DNA from: Synergistaceae bacterium
GTDB taxonomy: Bacteria; Synergistota; Synergistia; Synergistales; Aminobacteriaceae
Direction: 5' to 3'
NCBI GenBank assembly: GCA_017394925.1
Contig: JAFPWQ010000137.1
Span: forward strand, 1-16,147
DNA length: 16,147 bases
The position numbers and the translations under genes were made by a program. Within the stretch, counting starts at the first letter, position 1, and each line of letters begins with the position of its first letter. The notes under the pieces were generated by a model. That model saw only the letters and a list, made by a program, of their open reading frames with translations. It searched no databases and was not told the origin of the DNA. Positions 1 to 8,057 of the stretch are shown here, piece after piece.

Positions 1-1
1 C

Positions 2-679
2 TCGAAGAATATTACCCTCAAAGTGAATGCTACTGCACCGAAAATTACCGCTAAACTGCCCGGAGCTATAGCAGGAGAAAATTACAGTGCTAAGCTCACA
101 GCAACAGGAAGTGAAGCAATTACATTCACAGCAGACCTTCCCGAATACCTGACGCTTGACGGAAATGTAATCGCCGGGAATATTCCTGAGTCAATAAAGA
201 GCTTCAAAATCAAAGTATATGCCTCGAATCCAGTGAAGACAGTCAGCAAAATTTATACGATAAAAGTCAGCAAGAAGAAAAAAGCAACTCCCGAAATACT
301 CAAGGCTGAGAATGATACAGGCATCATGAAAAATAATACAGGTATCAATCCTGAAGTCATAGCCGACATGCAGATAAACTCAGAAAGTGATGCCGATTAT
401 AGTTCAGAGTACGTTGTAGCTGCTGAACTTGGCGAAGTTTCATGTGATTTGCCGGGGATGTATGATTTCAACGTTGAACTGCCCGATTACATTGCGGAAG
501 GTTCAGAGCTGGTTTACGTTGCAAATTCTGACAGGCCTTCAGAAGATGATGACATTGCAGAATTTTATGATGATGCAGGCAATGAGATTTCAGCAGTCCC
601 GGAAAACAGGCGAATAACCATATCAATATGGCTGAACCCTGAGACAATCTATAACCCTGTTATATCTGTAAAGCATTGA
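2..679 (+). CDS. C-terminal part of an Ig-like repeat surface protein (5' end outside the window)
   Basis: The reading frame is open to the left edge, so this is the last ~225 residues of a longer protein. The GTG at 23 is just an internal valine. The first ~80 residues look like one putative-Ig (He_PIG type) repeat: a pattern of Pro-x-Ile, LPGAIAGENYSAKLTATG, then ITFTADLPEYLTLDG. Such domains are common in large exported adhesin-like proteins. A Lys-rich linker (around KVSKKKKATP) follows. The last ~90 residues form an acidic beta-rich module (VSCDLPGMYDF to ISVKH) that I recall, without a search, as the terminal module of Synergistota surface proteins. No membrane helix, LPXTG-like motif or other sorting signal is visible, so the anchoring mode is unknown. 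Export is inferred from the domain type because the N-terminus is missing. The substrate or ligand cannot be told. Confidence 0.8.
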   Translation, partial: SKNITLKVNATAPKITAKLPGAIAGENYSAKLTATGSEAITFTADLPEYLTLDGNVIAGNIPESIKSFKIKVYASNPVKTVSKIYTIKVSKKKKATPEILKAENDTGIMKNNTGINPEVIADMQINSESDADYSSEYVVAAELGEVSCDLPGMYDFNVELPDYIAEGSELVYVANSDRPSEDDDIAEFYDDAGNEISAVPENRRITISIWLNPETIYNPVISVKH

Positions 680-774
680 AAAATTTCCGCCGGGATTCAG
701 GATTAAGCGTTTTCTGTTTTGCAGTTCTTGCGGCTTTCACACTCAAACATAAGAACTAAACTTCAGAATCATTC

Positions 775-803
775 AGGCTCGCCATCAAAGGCGGGTCTTT
801 TTT
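775..803 (+). terminator. Rho-independent terminator of the surface-protein gene
   Basis: A 9-bp stem (775-783 with 790-798, AGGCTCGCC against GGCGGGTCT, two G-U pairs) with a 6-nt ATCAAA loop runs into a T-run at 798-803. It lies about 95 bp after the stop codon at 679 and points the same way as that gene. Confidence 0.8.
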
Positions 804-999
804 CATGGCCATGTATGAATAAAAACTTAACATGCCTGCCATAATTGAATCGCAACATAAAAATTTTTCAGATACATATAAAAAGCTCGTATTAATTATT
901 ACCGCTTACGATGAGCATAACAAAGCAAACGCAATGAATACAACACCGCACCTTAAATTTAAATATAACCTGAACAGTTAATCTTCGCATAAAGCAATA

Positions 1000-1027
1000 A
1001 TAAACCCCTTCTCAAAAACTGAAGGGG
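1000..1027 (-). terminator. Terminator after the editing-domain gene
   Basis: Read on the minus strand, CCCCTTC (1027-1021), a 9-nt loop and GAAGGGG (1011-1005) form a perfect 7-bp stem followed by TTTATTATT. It sits 11 bp beyond the stop codon of the minus-strand gene ending at 1038. The T-tract is interrupted by A, so it may be only moderately efficient. Confidence 0.7.
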
Positions 1028-1037
1028 CGATTTTATA

Positions 1038-1529
1038 TCAGCAGTTCACAAATTTAACCTGGTTTCCGCAGTCCTTAATGAACTTAATGAAATCGTCATA
1101 GCTGATGAAAACTGTCGCGGTGTTCGTGTTCGGATGAAAGCCCAGTATATTTTGATTCTTTATGCCTGCATCTATCACAACTTCAACGTCATGATTAGCA
1201 TTGTTGATTAATCCGAACGGTGAGACTGACCCCTTAGTGAGACCCAGATGTTTCATTAAGCGTTCATCAGAGCCGAAACTTAAACGCGTACAGCCAATTT
1301 GCTCTCGTAATTTCTTCAGGTCAGTGTGAATCTCGCCGTCATGAATCACCAGAAAATGACGTTTCCCGTTTGCATCACGCAGAAATAAATTCACGGGAAT
1401 CATTCCTTTTGCATTCAGGCCAAGTGAAATTATAGCCTCAATCGTAAAGACAGCTTCATGTTCTTCAAGCTCATAATGAATCCCAAGAGCGTTTAATCTG
1501 TCTGTTACTTTTGCAATGACTTCATTCAT
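1038..1529 (-). CDS. YbaK/ProX-type aminoacyl-tRNA editing domain protein (prolyl-tRNA editing, ProXp-ala/PrdX-like)
   Basis: This is a free-standing 163-residue trans-editing domain of the family that deacylates mischarged tRNA, typically Ala-tRNAPro, in the cytoplasm. Visible signatures are the NLFLRD strand (47-52), the KRHFLVIHDG strand (56-65), the GSVSP loop (100-104, the GxxxP motif) followed by FGLINN, and LGFHPNTNTATV (129-140) with the conserved His132. The residue just before NLFL is normally Lys (KNLFL), which is needed for deacylation in characterised members. Here it is Val46, so activity or substrate range may differ. The ATG directly follows the TAA of the upstream gene with no gap and has no good Shine-Dalgarno, which suggests translational coupling. 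Family assignment is firm. Whether it edits Ala-tRNAPro is inference. Confidence 0.85.
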   Translation of the reverse strand: MNEVIAKVTDRLNALGIHYELEEHEAVFTIEAIISLGLNAKGMIPVNLFLRDANGKRHFLVIHDGEIHTDLKKLREQIGCTRLSFGSDERLMKHLGLTKGSVSPFGLINNANHDVEVVIDAGIKNQNILGFHPNTNTATVFISYDDFIKFIKDCGNQVKFVNC

Positions 1530-2249
1530 TTAATCTTTCATTGCCTCTTTCACTGTATAGCATTTATCATCATGTTCTCTTGCTCTCTCAATCTGAAATC
1601 TTAATATATTATTCAATAATTCAGGGTCATTTCTTGCATTGCCTTTCATTTTGACGGATTCGTATTCCCTGATTAACTCTTCAAACTGTCCTGCTCTCCT
1701 CATCATGTCAGCGCGAATCATGTTTATATTCTCACTGTCATGCAAAGCTGCACCCGCTAATTTTGCCGCTAACGGAATTGCTTTCTCCCTGCAGATTTTC
1801 GCGTTCACTTTGTCTTTTGCATCATCACATGACCACGCCGAATGTAACAGCGCAAACATGGCCGCTCTAATATCTTTATCATGAATCAGAATCATGTACT
1901 GCCTGTAGAATCTCTTCGCGAGTCCGGATTTGAAGTTTATCCCTCCGCATGAAATATATTCATTTGATTTCAGAAATTCAGAAGCTATTTGTGTTTCGTC
2001 AGATATTTCTGAAGAGACATATCCGCATTCAGGGCATTCCTGAACCCAGTAACGCATCGTACTTCTCTGCATTTCCGGAGGACGAAGATCTAAATCACAT
2101 GCACCGAAAGCGTTCGTACTTGTTATGACGGGATATTCATGTTCTGAATTACAGACACAGCATTTGATTTTTTTGCTGCTCATTGTCGTAGCACCAGCAG
2201 AAGACACAGTAAGCATGATAAGAACAGCTGCAAGTATAAATTCTTTCAT
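1530..2249 (-). CDS. Exported zinc-ribbon protein with helical C-terminal region (DUF2225-like, function unknown)
   Basis: This 239-residue protein starts with a clear signal peptide (hydrophobic 5-17, likely signal peptidase I cut after SAGA at 20). Two CxxC knuckles follow, C30/C33 and C72/C75, with an extra Cys31 and Cys51. Between them lies DLDLRPPEMQRSTM, and QECPECGYVSS ends the ribbon. The layout of zinc ribbon followed by an all-helical, TPR-like half (about 95-239) resembles DUF2225 proteins, but the match is tentative and no function is known. A Cys-rich metal ribbon behind a signal peptide is unusual because it would have to fold outside the cytoplasm. The start is well supported by AAGGAGG 9 nt upstream. 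The gene is divergent from lysS and abuts the editing-domain gene, with which it is probably co-transcribed. Confidence 0.7.
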   Translation of the reverse strand: MKEFILAAVLIMLTVSSAGATTMSSKKIKCCVCNSEHEYPVITSTNAFGACDLDLRPPEMQRSTMRYWVQECPECGYVSSEISDETQIASEFLKSNEYISCGGINFKSGLAKRFYRQYMILIHDKDIRAAMFALLHSAWSCDDAKDKVNAKICREKAIPLAAKLAGAALHDSENINMIRADMMRRAGQFEELIREYESVKMKGNARNDPELLNNILRFQIERAREHDDKCYTVKEAMKD

Positions 2250-2263
2250 CTGATTGTTCCTCC

Positions 2264-2293
2264 TTGAATTTTAATCGTGTAATAAAATATAGC
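2264..2293 (+). promoter_or_regulatory. Candidate promoter of lysS
   Basis: TTGAAT (2264-2269) and TATAGC (2288-2293) are separated by 18 nt in the 82-bp divergent gap. Each matches 4 of 6 consensus bases. Transcription would start near 2300, giving a leader of about 30 nt. This is a pattern match only. Confidence 0.35.
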
Positions 2294-2331
2294 AGACATA
2301 TTAATTTTCATAAAGGAGTTTTCATTCATCA

Positions 2332-3852
2332 ATGCCCGAAGAAATTTTACAGGACAGTTTTAACACCGAAGACAATGAAGTAGTCCGTCAGCGCAAAGAT
2401 AAATTATTGCGTCTGCGTTCAGAAGAGAAATATGACCCGTATATCAATGAGACATGGGACAGAAAAGACACGCTTGAATCGATTCGCAAAAGATTCGAAT
2501 ATCTTGAACCCGAACAGGAAGCAAAAGATTCACCCGTTAAGACCGCAGGACGTGTAATGACAATCAGACGGCAGGGTAAAGCGACGTTTGCGGACCTTGC
2601 AGATGAAACATCAAGAATGCAGTTATATTTTCAGCTCAACAGTGTAGGCGAAAAAGAATATGATTTTCTCAAGAAATGGGTTGATACTGGAGACTGGATC
2701 GGCATAGTCGGCTATCCATGCAGAACAAGACGCGGCGAGCTTACGATTCTTGTTACGGAGTACAAATTACTCAGCAAGGCAATACGTCCGCTTCCGGAAA
2801 AATGGCACGGACTCACTGACACGGAATTACGCTACAGAAAAAGATATATGGATTTAATTGCGAATCCAGAAGTGCGTGATGTATTCAGGAAACGTTCAAG
2901 AATAATTTCGTCATTCAGGGAGACTCTTGAATCTCATGGCACACTTGAAGTTGAGACCCCAGTTCTTTCTGTTCTTGCAGGAGGAGCGAACGCAAGACCC
3001 TTCAAGACTTTCCATAATGCACTGGGCGTTGATATGTATATGAGAATCGCCGTTGAATTATATCTCAAGCGTTTAGTTGTCGGCATGATGGGAAGAGTTT
3101 ACGAGATCGGGCGTAACTTCAGGAACGAAGGCATAGACACAATGCATAACCCTGAATTCACTATGATGGAAGTCTACTGGCCTTATGCGAATTATATCGA
3201 CATGATGAATCTCGCAGAAGAGTTAATCAGGAACGCGGCAAAATCAATCGGCACTCTTGAAATTGAATGGAACGGAATCAAATTAGACTTATCGAAGCCG
3301 TTCAAGCGAATCACAATGCGTGAGGCCGTGAAAGAATATGCCGGTGTTGACTTTGACGCAATCAGGACTGACGAAGATGCAAGAGCAATCGCAAGAAGCA
3401 AGGGTTTAGCAGGAGAAATGACCGGCCATGAAAGCAAGTTTGCAGTTCTGAATCTTTTATTTGAGGCATTCTGTGAAGAAAAATTAATTGAGCCTACGTT
3501 CCTGATTGGACACCCGACGGAAATATCGCCGCTCTCAAAGCGCGACCCTGAGAATCCAGATTACACACACAGGTTTGAGCTCTTCATGTTCGGCAAGGAA
3601 GTAGCTAATGCATTCAGTGAGCTTAATGACCCGTTAGACCAGAGAGAAAGATTTGAAGACCAGGCGAGAAAGAAAGCAGAAGGCGATGATGAAGCGCATG
3701 TATTCGATGAAGATTTCATTAACGCAATTGAAGCAGGACTGCCTCCAACCGGCGGAATGGGTATCGGTATGGACAGAATAGTGATGTTCCTGACAGGCGC
3801 ACGCTCAATCAGGGATGTAATATTATTCCCGACGATGAAGCCCAAGAGCTAA
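2332..3852 (+). CDS. lysS: Lysine--tRNA ligase, class II (LysRS)
   Basis: It charges tRNALys with lysine using ATP in the cytoplasm. The 506 residues are the usual length. The N-terminal OB-fold anticodon-binding domain covers roughly 65-150 (VKTAGRVMTIRRQGKATFADL). The class II catalytic core includes GGANARPF, motif 2 at about 253-268 (GRVYEIGRNFRNEGID) and motif 3 at about 473-490 (GGMGIGMDRIVMFLTG), ending in ILFPTMKP, all characteristic of LysRS. The ATG is preceded by AAAGGAG, but the spacing is 13 nt, longer than usual. There is no closer in-frame start, and the N-terminus reads normally. ligA begins 4 nt after the stop, so the two form an operon. Confidence 0.97.
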   Translation: MPEEILQDSFNTEDNEVVRQRKDKLLRLRSEEKYDPYINETWDRKDTLESIRKRFEYLEPEQEAKDSPVKTAGRVMTIRRQGKATFADLADETSRMQLYFQLNSVGEKEYDFLKKWVDTGDWIGIVGYPCRTRRGELTILVTEYKLLSKAIRPLPEKWHGLTDTELRYRKRYMDLIANPEVRDVFRKRSRIISSFRETLESHGTLEVETPVLSVLAGGANARPFKTFHNALGVDMYMRIAVELYLKRLVVGMMGRVYEIGRNFRNEGIDTMHNPEFTMMEVYWPYANYIDMMNLAEELIRNAAKSIGTLEIEWNGIKLDLSKPFKRITMREAVKEYAGVDFDAIRTDEDARAIARSKGLAGEMTGHESKFAVLNLLFEAFCEEKLIEPTFLIGHPTEISPLSKRDPENPDYTHRFELFMFGKEVANAFSELNDPLDQRERFEDQARKKAEGDDEAHVFDEDFINAIEAGLPPTGGMGIGMDRIVMFLTGARSIRDVILFPTMKPKS

Positions 3853-3856
3853 ACGC

Positions 3857-5833
3857 ATGAACATGTTTGAATCCCGCATGAATGAACTATACGCACTGAT
3901 AGAGCATCATGCGGAATTATATTACGATAAAGACGCACCAGAAATCAGCGATGCCGAATATGACTCGCTTGTACGTGAGCTGAATCAATTAGAACGCGAT
4001 TATCCTGAATACGCACGCAAAGATTTTTTGACTCACAAAGTCGGAGGTTCGGCCAGTGAGTTATTCGCAAAAGTTAATCATGATGTGCCGATGCTATCAC
4101 TGGATAACGTATTTGATTCTCAGGAACTCGCAAAATTTTTCGCAAGAATAGATGTTACAGGGCCTTTCGTGTGTGAGATGAAAATTGACGGTCTTGCGGT
4201 CTCATTAATCTATGAAGATGGGATATTCATTCAAGGATCAACGCGCGGCAACGGCCATGTGGGCGAGGACGTAACAGAAAATTTAATGCTTGTTGATTCA
4301 GTTCCCAAAAAGTTAATCAATGCACCCTCAGGAAGAATAGAAGTACGCGGTGAAGTGTTAATGACGCTCGACAGATTCAACTCAATCAATCAAAAGGGCG
4401 CAAAACAATTCGCAAATCCCAGAAATGCGGCCTCCGGGACATTAAGACAGTCAGCGAAGAATAATCATGTTATAGCCGAACGGGGACTCGATATATTTTT
4501 ATACTATCTTGTTGATGCCCCGACTCACGGAGTAAAAACTCAGAGTGATGCATTAATCTGGATGTCCGAACATGGCCTGCCTGTACAGAATGCATATCGA
4601 GAATGTGAAAATCTTTACGAAGTGAATGAATTCATATCACAGTGGCAGAATGAAAGATATAAGCTCAATTACATAACTGACGGTGTAGTAATAAAGCTCA
4701 ATGATTTAACTAGATGGTCAGCTATAGGCTCAACATCACATGCTCCAAGATGGGCTGTTGCATATAAATATCCGCCTGAAGAAGCAAGAACGCGTTTAAC
4801 TGACATAAAAATTTCTGTAGGCAGAACGGGGGTATTAACGCCTGTAGCGATTCTTGAACCCGTAAGATTAGGAGGGACTCAGGTACAGCGGGCAGGATTG
4901 CACAATGCAGATGAGATTGAACGCAAAGACATTAGAATCGGCGATTACGTGAGGGTACGCAAGGCCGCAGAAATTATTCCTGAGATTGTCAGTGCAGATA
5001 TTGCTTCAAGGACAGGAAATGAAGCTAAATTCATGATGCCTTCAAGATGTCCTGCGTGTAATTCTGAAATTGTAAGACTTCCTGACGAAGCCGCATACAG
5101 ATGTCCTAACCGTGCGTCATGTCCTGCACAGTTAGTTGAAGGACTGAGATATTTTGCCTCGCGTCAGGGAATGAATATAAAAGGCCTTGGCAAAAAGTTA
5201 TGTGAGAGATTAATTGCATCAGGAAAAGTAAAAAGCCTCATTGATATATACACGCTTGAACTTTCAGACTGGGTTGAACTCGATAAAATAGCAGACAAAA
5301 CAGCAAATAATATTCTCAATGAACTTGAACTCTCAAAGACGCGCCCGTTCGTGAATTTAATTACGGCACTGGGAATTCCTGATGCCGGAAAAGAAGTTGC
5401 AGCTCTCCTCGTTGAAAGATTTGGCAGTCTCGACTCACTCATCAATGCGGATGAAAGCGAATTATCTTCTGTTGACGGCATTGGCCCTGTGATAGCAAAG
5501 TCAGTGCATGAATTTTTCAGGAATGACGAGAACATGAAAATGATGAATAGATTCCGTGAAATGGGATTCTCTATGGGCAGTGAGATTTTGATTCGTAATA
5601 AAAAACTTGCCGGAAAAATTTTTGTTTTCACAGGTGCGTTATCATCAATGACACGTGATGAAGCAGGAGAACTTGTGAAATCATTCGGAGGAAAGACAAG
5701 CTCAAACGTCAGCAAAAAGACCAGCTATGTAGTTGCAGGAGAGAACAGCGGCTCAAAATTAACGAAGGCAGAAACACTCGGCATAAAGATTATAAGCGAG
5801 TCTGAATTTCTCGAAATGATTAACGCTCAGTGA
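3857..5833 (+). CDS. ligA: NAD+-dependent DNA ligase (LigA)
   Basis: It seals nicks in replication and repair, using NAD+ as adenylate donor. At 658 residues it is full length. In order it shows: an Ia domain with the Tyr-containing YYDKDAPEISDAEYD (22-36), the adenylation site KIDG with the nucleophile Lys109, the OB-fold (VGRTGVLTPVAILEPV), the four-Cys zinc finger C398/C401/C416/C422, helix-hairpin-helix repeats (such as SVDGIGPVIAKSV), and a C-terminal BRCT domain from about 580 (KIFVFTGALSSMTRDEA). All key residues are present. The start at 3857 has only a weak ribosome-binding site; ATG 3863 is two codons downstream. It lies 4 nt after lysS, and its 3' end overlaps the convergent transporter gene by 7 bp with no terminator between them. 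Confidence 0.98.
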   Translation: MNMFESRMNELYALIEHHAELYYDKDAPEISDAEYDSLVRELNQLERDYPEYARKDFLTHKVGGSASELFAKVNHDVPMLSLDNVFDSQELAKFFARIDVTGPFVCEMKIDGLAVSLIYEDGIFIQGSTRGNGHVGEDVTENLMLVDSVPKKLINAPSGRIEVRGEVLMTLDRFNSINQKGAKQFANPRNAASGTLRQSAKNNHVIAERGLDIFLYYLVDAPTHGVKTQSDALIWMSEHGLPVQNAYRECENLYEVNEFISQWQNERYKLNYITDGVVIKLNDLTRWSAIGSTSHAPRWAVAYKYPPEEARTRLTDIKISVGRTGVLTPVAILEPVRLGGTQVQRAGLHNADEIERKDIRIGDYVRVRKAAEIIPEIVSADIASRTGNEAKFMMPSRCPACNSEIVRLPDEAAYRCPNRASCPAQLVEGLRYFASRQGMNIKGLGKKLCERLIASGKVKSLIDIYTLELSDWVELDKIADKTANNILNELELSKTRPFVNLITALGIPDAGKEVAALLVERFGSLDSLINADESELSSVDGIGPVIAKSVHEFFRNDENMKMMNRFREMGFSMGSEILIRNKKLAGKIFVFTGALSSMTRDEAGELVKSFGGKTSSNVSKKTSYVVAGENSGSKLTKAETLGIKIISESEFLEMINAQ

Positions 5834-6825
5834 TTATGTCTGTGAGCCTCAGATGAGACATAATGATTATGCATGTGTGAGTGCGTTATTATATGCGTGT
5901 GCTTTGTCCCTCCGTGAGTGTGAGTGATTATATGCGTATGTTCATGTGAATGGCTGAGTATGAGCGTGTCAATGACAACGAGAACTGAACCTGCAATCAT
6001 GATAATCAGGGCGGCAATGAAATTCACGGAAATTTTTTCGTGAAGAATAACGAATGAGAATAAAACACCGATAAACGGAGCAGCAGCATAATACGCACTT
6101 GTTTTAGCAGCACCCAGAATATTTTGAGCCTTAACGTAAAAGAATATGCTTAGTCCATAAGCAACAAATCCAAGCGCAAGAGCATAAAGCGAATCACAAA
6201 CTCCCGGAATATTTTCACCTGAGAAAAGCGCAATCATCATTGAGCCTGTACCTGAGAATATGCCCTTGAGAATCACAATCTCGTATGCGTTCTTTGATGA
6301 AATTTTTCTTGTGCAGTTGTTCTCAAGTCCCCAGCATGATGCCGCCATTAACACGAATAATGAGCCGTAAGAGAACGTAAAACTTTCTTCACTTTCAAAC
6401 GTTAAAATGATTCCTGAGAGTGTAATCAGAATCAGAGCCAGCCATAAACGTTTTGATACTGATTCATGAAAGACATACATCGCTATAATTGTAGTTGCGG
6501 CTATCTCAAAATTTCCGAGCAGTGAAGCATTTGACGATGTGCCGTAATTTATTCCAGTCATCATGAAAATAGGCGCGGCAATATCAAGAACTATCATCCC
6601 GATGACGAAAGGCAGATCCTTTTTCGTGAGCATGTCTGAATGTCTCATGCTGTCCCGGTTAATCAGTGCAAGAACCATCATTCCGAAGCCTGCACCTAAA
6701 TATAAAAGCGCGGCCATGAAAGAAGGATTGATATTTTTCAGAAGAATTTTTGATAAGGGAATATTGAGTGCATAGAAGACTGCTGCAGAGATTGCAAAGA
6801 ATATAGATTTAATTTTTGTGTTCAT
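5827..6825 (-). CDS. EamA/DMT-family transporter with His-rich C-terminal tail
   Basis: This 332-residue inner-membrane protein has about ten hydrophobic segments in two EamA halves, the drug/metabolite transporter layout (early SKILLKNINPSFM, later NILGAAKTSAYYAAAPF). The substrate cannot be read from sequence. After the last helix comes a 42-residue tail (291-332) with 15 His in HTH and HSH runs, including the imperfect repeat THIITHTH/THIITHSH. Such tails bind Zn, Ni or similar metals, so metal sensing or metal-linked export is possible. I recall similar His tails on some other DMT proteins. The frame stays open upstream to 6906, but I chose ATG 6825 because AGGAGG lies 4 nt before it and MNTKIKSIFFAISAAVF gives a proper first helix. 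It is convergent with ligA. Confidence 0.85.
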   Translation of the reverse strand: MNTKIKSIFFAISAAVFYALNIPLSKILLKNINPSFMAALLYLGAGFGMMVLALINRDSMRHSDMLTKKDLPFVIGMIVLDIAAPIFMMTGINYGTSSNASLLGNFEIAATTIIAMYVFHESVSKRLWLALILITLSGIILTFESEESFTFSYGSLFVLMAASCWGLENNCTRKISSKNAYEIVILKGIFSGTGSMMIALFSGENIPGVCDSLYALALGFVAYGLSIFFYVKAQNILGAAKTSAYYAAAPFIGVLFSFVILHEKISVNFIAALIIMIAGSVLVVIDTLILSHSHEHTHIITHTHGGTKHTHIITHSHMHNHYVSSEAHRHNH

Positions 6826-6907
6826 GATTCCTCCTGAAAGGCACAGGGATAACCGTATTACCATAATAAGCCTGAGCCTGAATGCCATGCACCAAGCCCT
6901 GCCCAAA

Positions 6908-6935
6908 ACTGAAAATTCAGTGTGAATAGTATAAT
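6908..6935 (+). promoter_or_regulatory. Candidate pfkA promoter with overlapping palindrome
   Basis: A perfect TATAAT lies at 6930-6935, about 85 bp before the pfkA start. The palindrome ACTGAA-AA-TTCAGT (6908-6921) covers the place where a -35 box would be, and no good -35 is visible. The arrangement suits a repressor or activator site, but this is inference. Confidence 0.4.
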
Positions 6936-7019
6936 CTTTATATTCATGATGATATTATATTTCATAATTCAAAAATCAGCCTGCATAAATTAATTTAAAG
7001 AAGGAGAATGAATTCACGC

Positions 7020-8012
7020 ATGGAAAAAAAAATTAAACGTATCGGAGTTCTGACCAGCGGAGGAGATTCGCCCGGAATGAACGCGGCAGTAAGAGCAGTA
7101 ACGAGGACAGCAATATATTACGGCATTGAATGCATTGGCATCCGCAGAGGCTGGCAGGGATTAATCAACAGTGATTTTATGATTCTCGATTCAGGTTCAG
7201 TGAGGCACATACTCGGCAGGGGCGGCACGATTCTTTACACGGCCCGAAGTGAAGAGTTCATGACGGAAAAAGGACGAGAGAAGGCAGTTGCAACATGCAA
7301 AATGCTGGGGCTTGACGGAGTGATTGCGATAGGCGGAGACGGAACATTCAAAGGTGCGCTTGAGCTTTCACGTTTAGGCGTTCCAGTTATGGGAATTCCG
7401 GCTACGATTGACAATGATATTGGCTGTTCAAATTACACGATCGGATTCGATTCAGCGTGCAACACCGCGATTGACTGCATAGACAAGTTACGCGACACAA
7501 TGCAGTCTCATGAACGCTGCTCAGTTGTCGAGGTCATGGGCCGTCATGCAGGATTTCTTGCGCTCTATGTCGGAATTGCTGTAGGTGCTACGTCTGTTCT
7601 TGTGCCTGAACATGAACTTAATTTCGAGGAAGATGTTGTTGCAAGAATTCAGAACTCGCGCTTATCGGGTGCAACTCACTTCATGATAGTCGTAGCTGAA
7701 GGTGCCGGAAGTGCATTTGACATCGGCAATCGTATTCATGAATCACTCGGACTTGATCCGCGCGTAACTGTTCTTGGTCATATTCAGAGGGGCGGAGCTC
7801 CTACAGGAAGAGACAGAGAGACGGCTACAAGAATGGGCTATTATGCTGTGAAGGCATTCGCAGAGGGCAGAACAGGAAGCGTAATATGCACACGTGAAGG
7901 CGGAATTGTTGAGATACCCATTGAAGAAGCACTCGCAATGACTAAGCATCTTCAGATGGACAGATACGCAATACTCGAAGCTATTTCTGCATCTGCTCCG
8001 TTAATCAGGTAA
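7020..8012 (+). CDS. pfkA: ATP-dependent 6-phosphofructokinase
   Basis: It phosphorylates fructose 6-phosphate to fructose 1,6-bisphosphate in glycolysis. The 330 residues fit the bacterial PfkA length. Visible motifs are LTSGGDSPGMN (11-21), GGDGT (105-109), ATIDND (128-133) with catalytic Asp131, EVMGRHAGFLA, and GHIQRGGAPTGRDR near 250. Gly after Asp in GGDGT and no Lys in the ATIDND segment point to ATP rather than pyrophosphate as phosphoryl donor. Two in-frame ATGs exist. The one at 7008 lies 1 nt after AAGGAG, too close, so I prefer 7020, where the spacing is 13 nt and the protein begins MEKKIKRIGVLTSGGD as in other PfkA. The gene stands alone, flanked by about 190 bp upstream. Confidence 0.95.
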   Translation: MEKKIKRIGVLTSGGDSPGMNAAVRAVTRTAIYYGIECIGIRRGWQGLINSDFMILDSGSVRHILGRGGTILYTARSEEFMTEKGREKAVATCKMLGLDGVIAIGGDGTFKGALELSRLGVPVMGIPATIDNDIGCSNYTIGFDSACNTAIDCIDKLRDTMQSHERCSVVEVMGRHAGFLALYVGIAVGATSVLVPEHELNFEEDVVARIQNSRLSGATHFMIVVAEGAGSAFDIGNRIHESLGLDPRVTVLGHIQRGGAPTGRDRETATRMGYYAVKAFAEGRTGSVICTREGGIVEIPIEEALAMTKHLQMDRYAILEAISASAPLIR

Positions 8013-8030
8013 TAAAATAATCAGAAATAA

Positions 8031-8057
8031 CACGTAAAAAAATTTGGTTTTTCCGTG
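8031..8057. terminator. Weak symmetric hairpin after pfkA
   Basis: CACG (8031-8034) pairs with CGTG (8054-8057), and an A-run inside pairs with a T-run (8048-8052) after one mismatch. It lies 18 bp beyond the pfkA stop. With few G-C pairs and no T-run outside the stem it is a poor classical terminator. Confidence 0.25.

Larger units (their letters stand above)
680..1037. other. Gene-free intergenic stretch between the surface-protein gene and the editing-domain gene
   Basis: These 358 bp hold two terminators facing each other (775-803 on +, 1005-1027 on -) and a 7-bp inverted repeat AGTTCTT/AAGAACT (723-729 with 751-757). The part from 804 to 1004 is AT-rich, with no convincing ORF with a ribosome-binding site, no tRNA fold and no repeat family that I can recognise. 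Confidence 0.6.

Noticed and set aside
5164..5715. 183-codon frame opposite ligA
   Set aside because: It is antisense to the highly conserved helix-hairpin-helix/BRCT part of LigA and is Ser-rich low-quality sequence with no ribosome-binding site.
5870..5950. Short GT-rich repeats at the ligA/transporter junction
   Set aside because: They are explained by the His-rich coding sequence (ATG/GTG in the plus strand are His codons CAT/CAC on the minus strand).
6826..6906. Upstream in-frame extension of the transporter gene (27 extra residues)
   Set aside because: The extra stretch is rich in Arg and Met with no family pattern, and a good AGGAGG sits right before the ATG at 6825.
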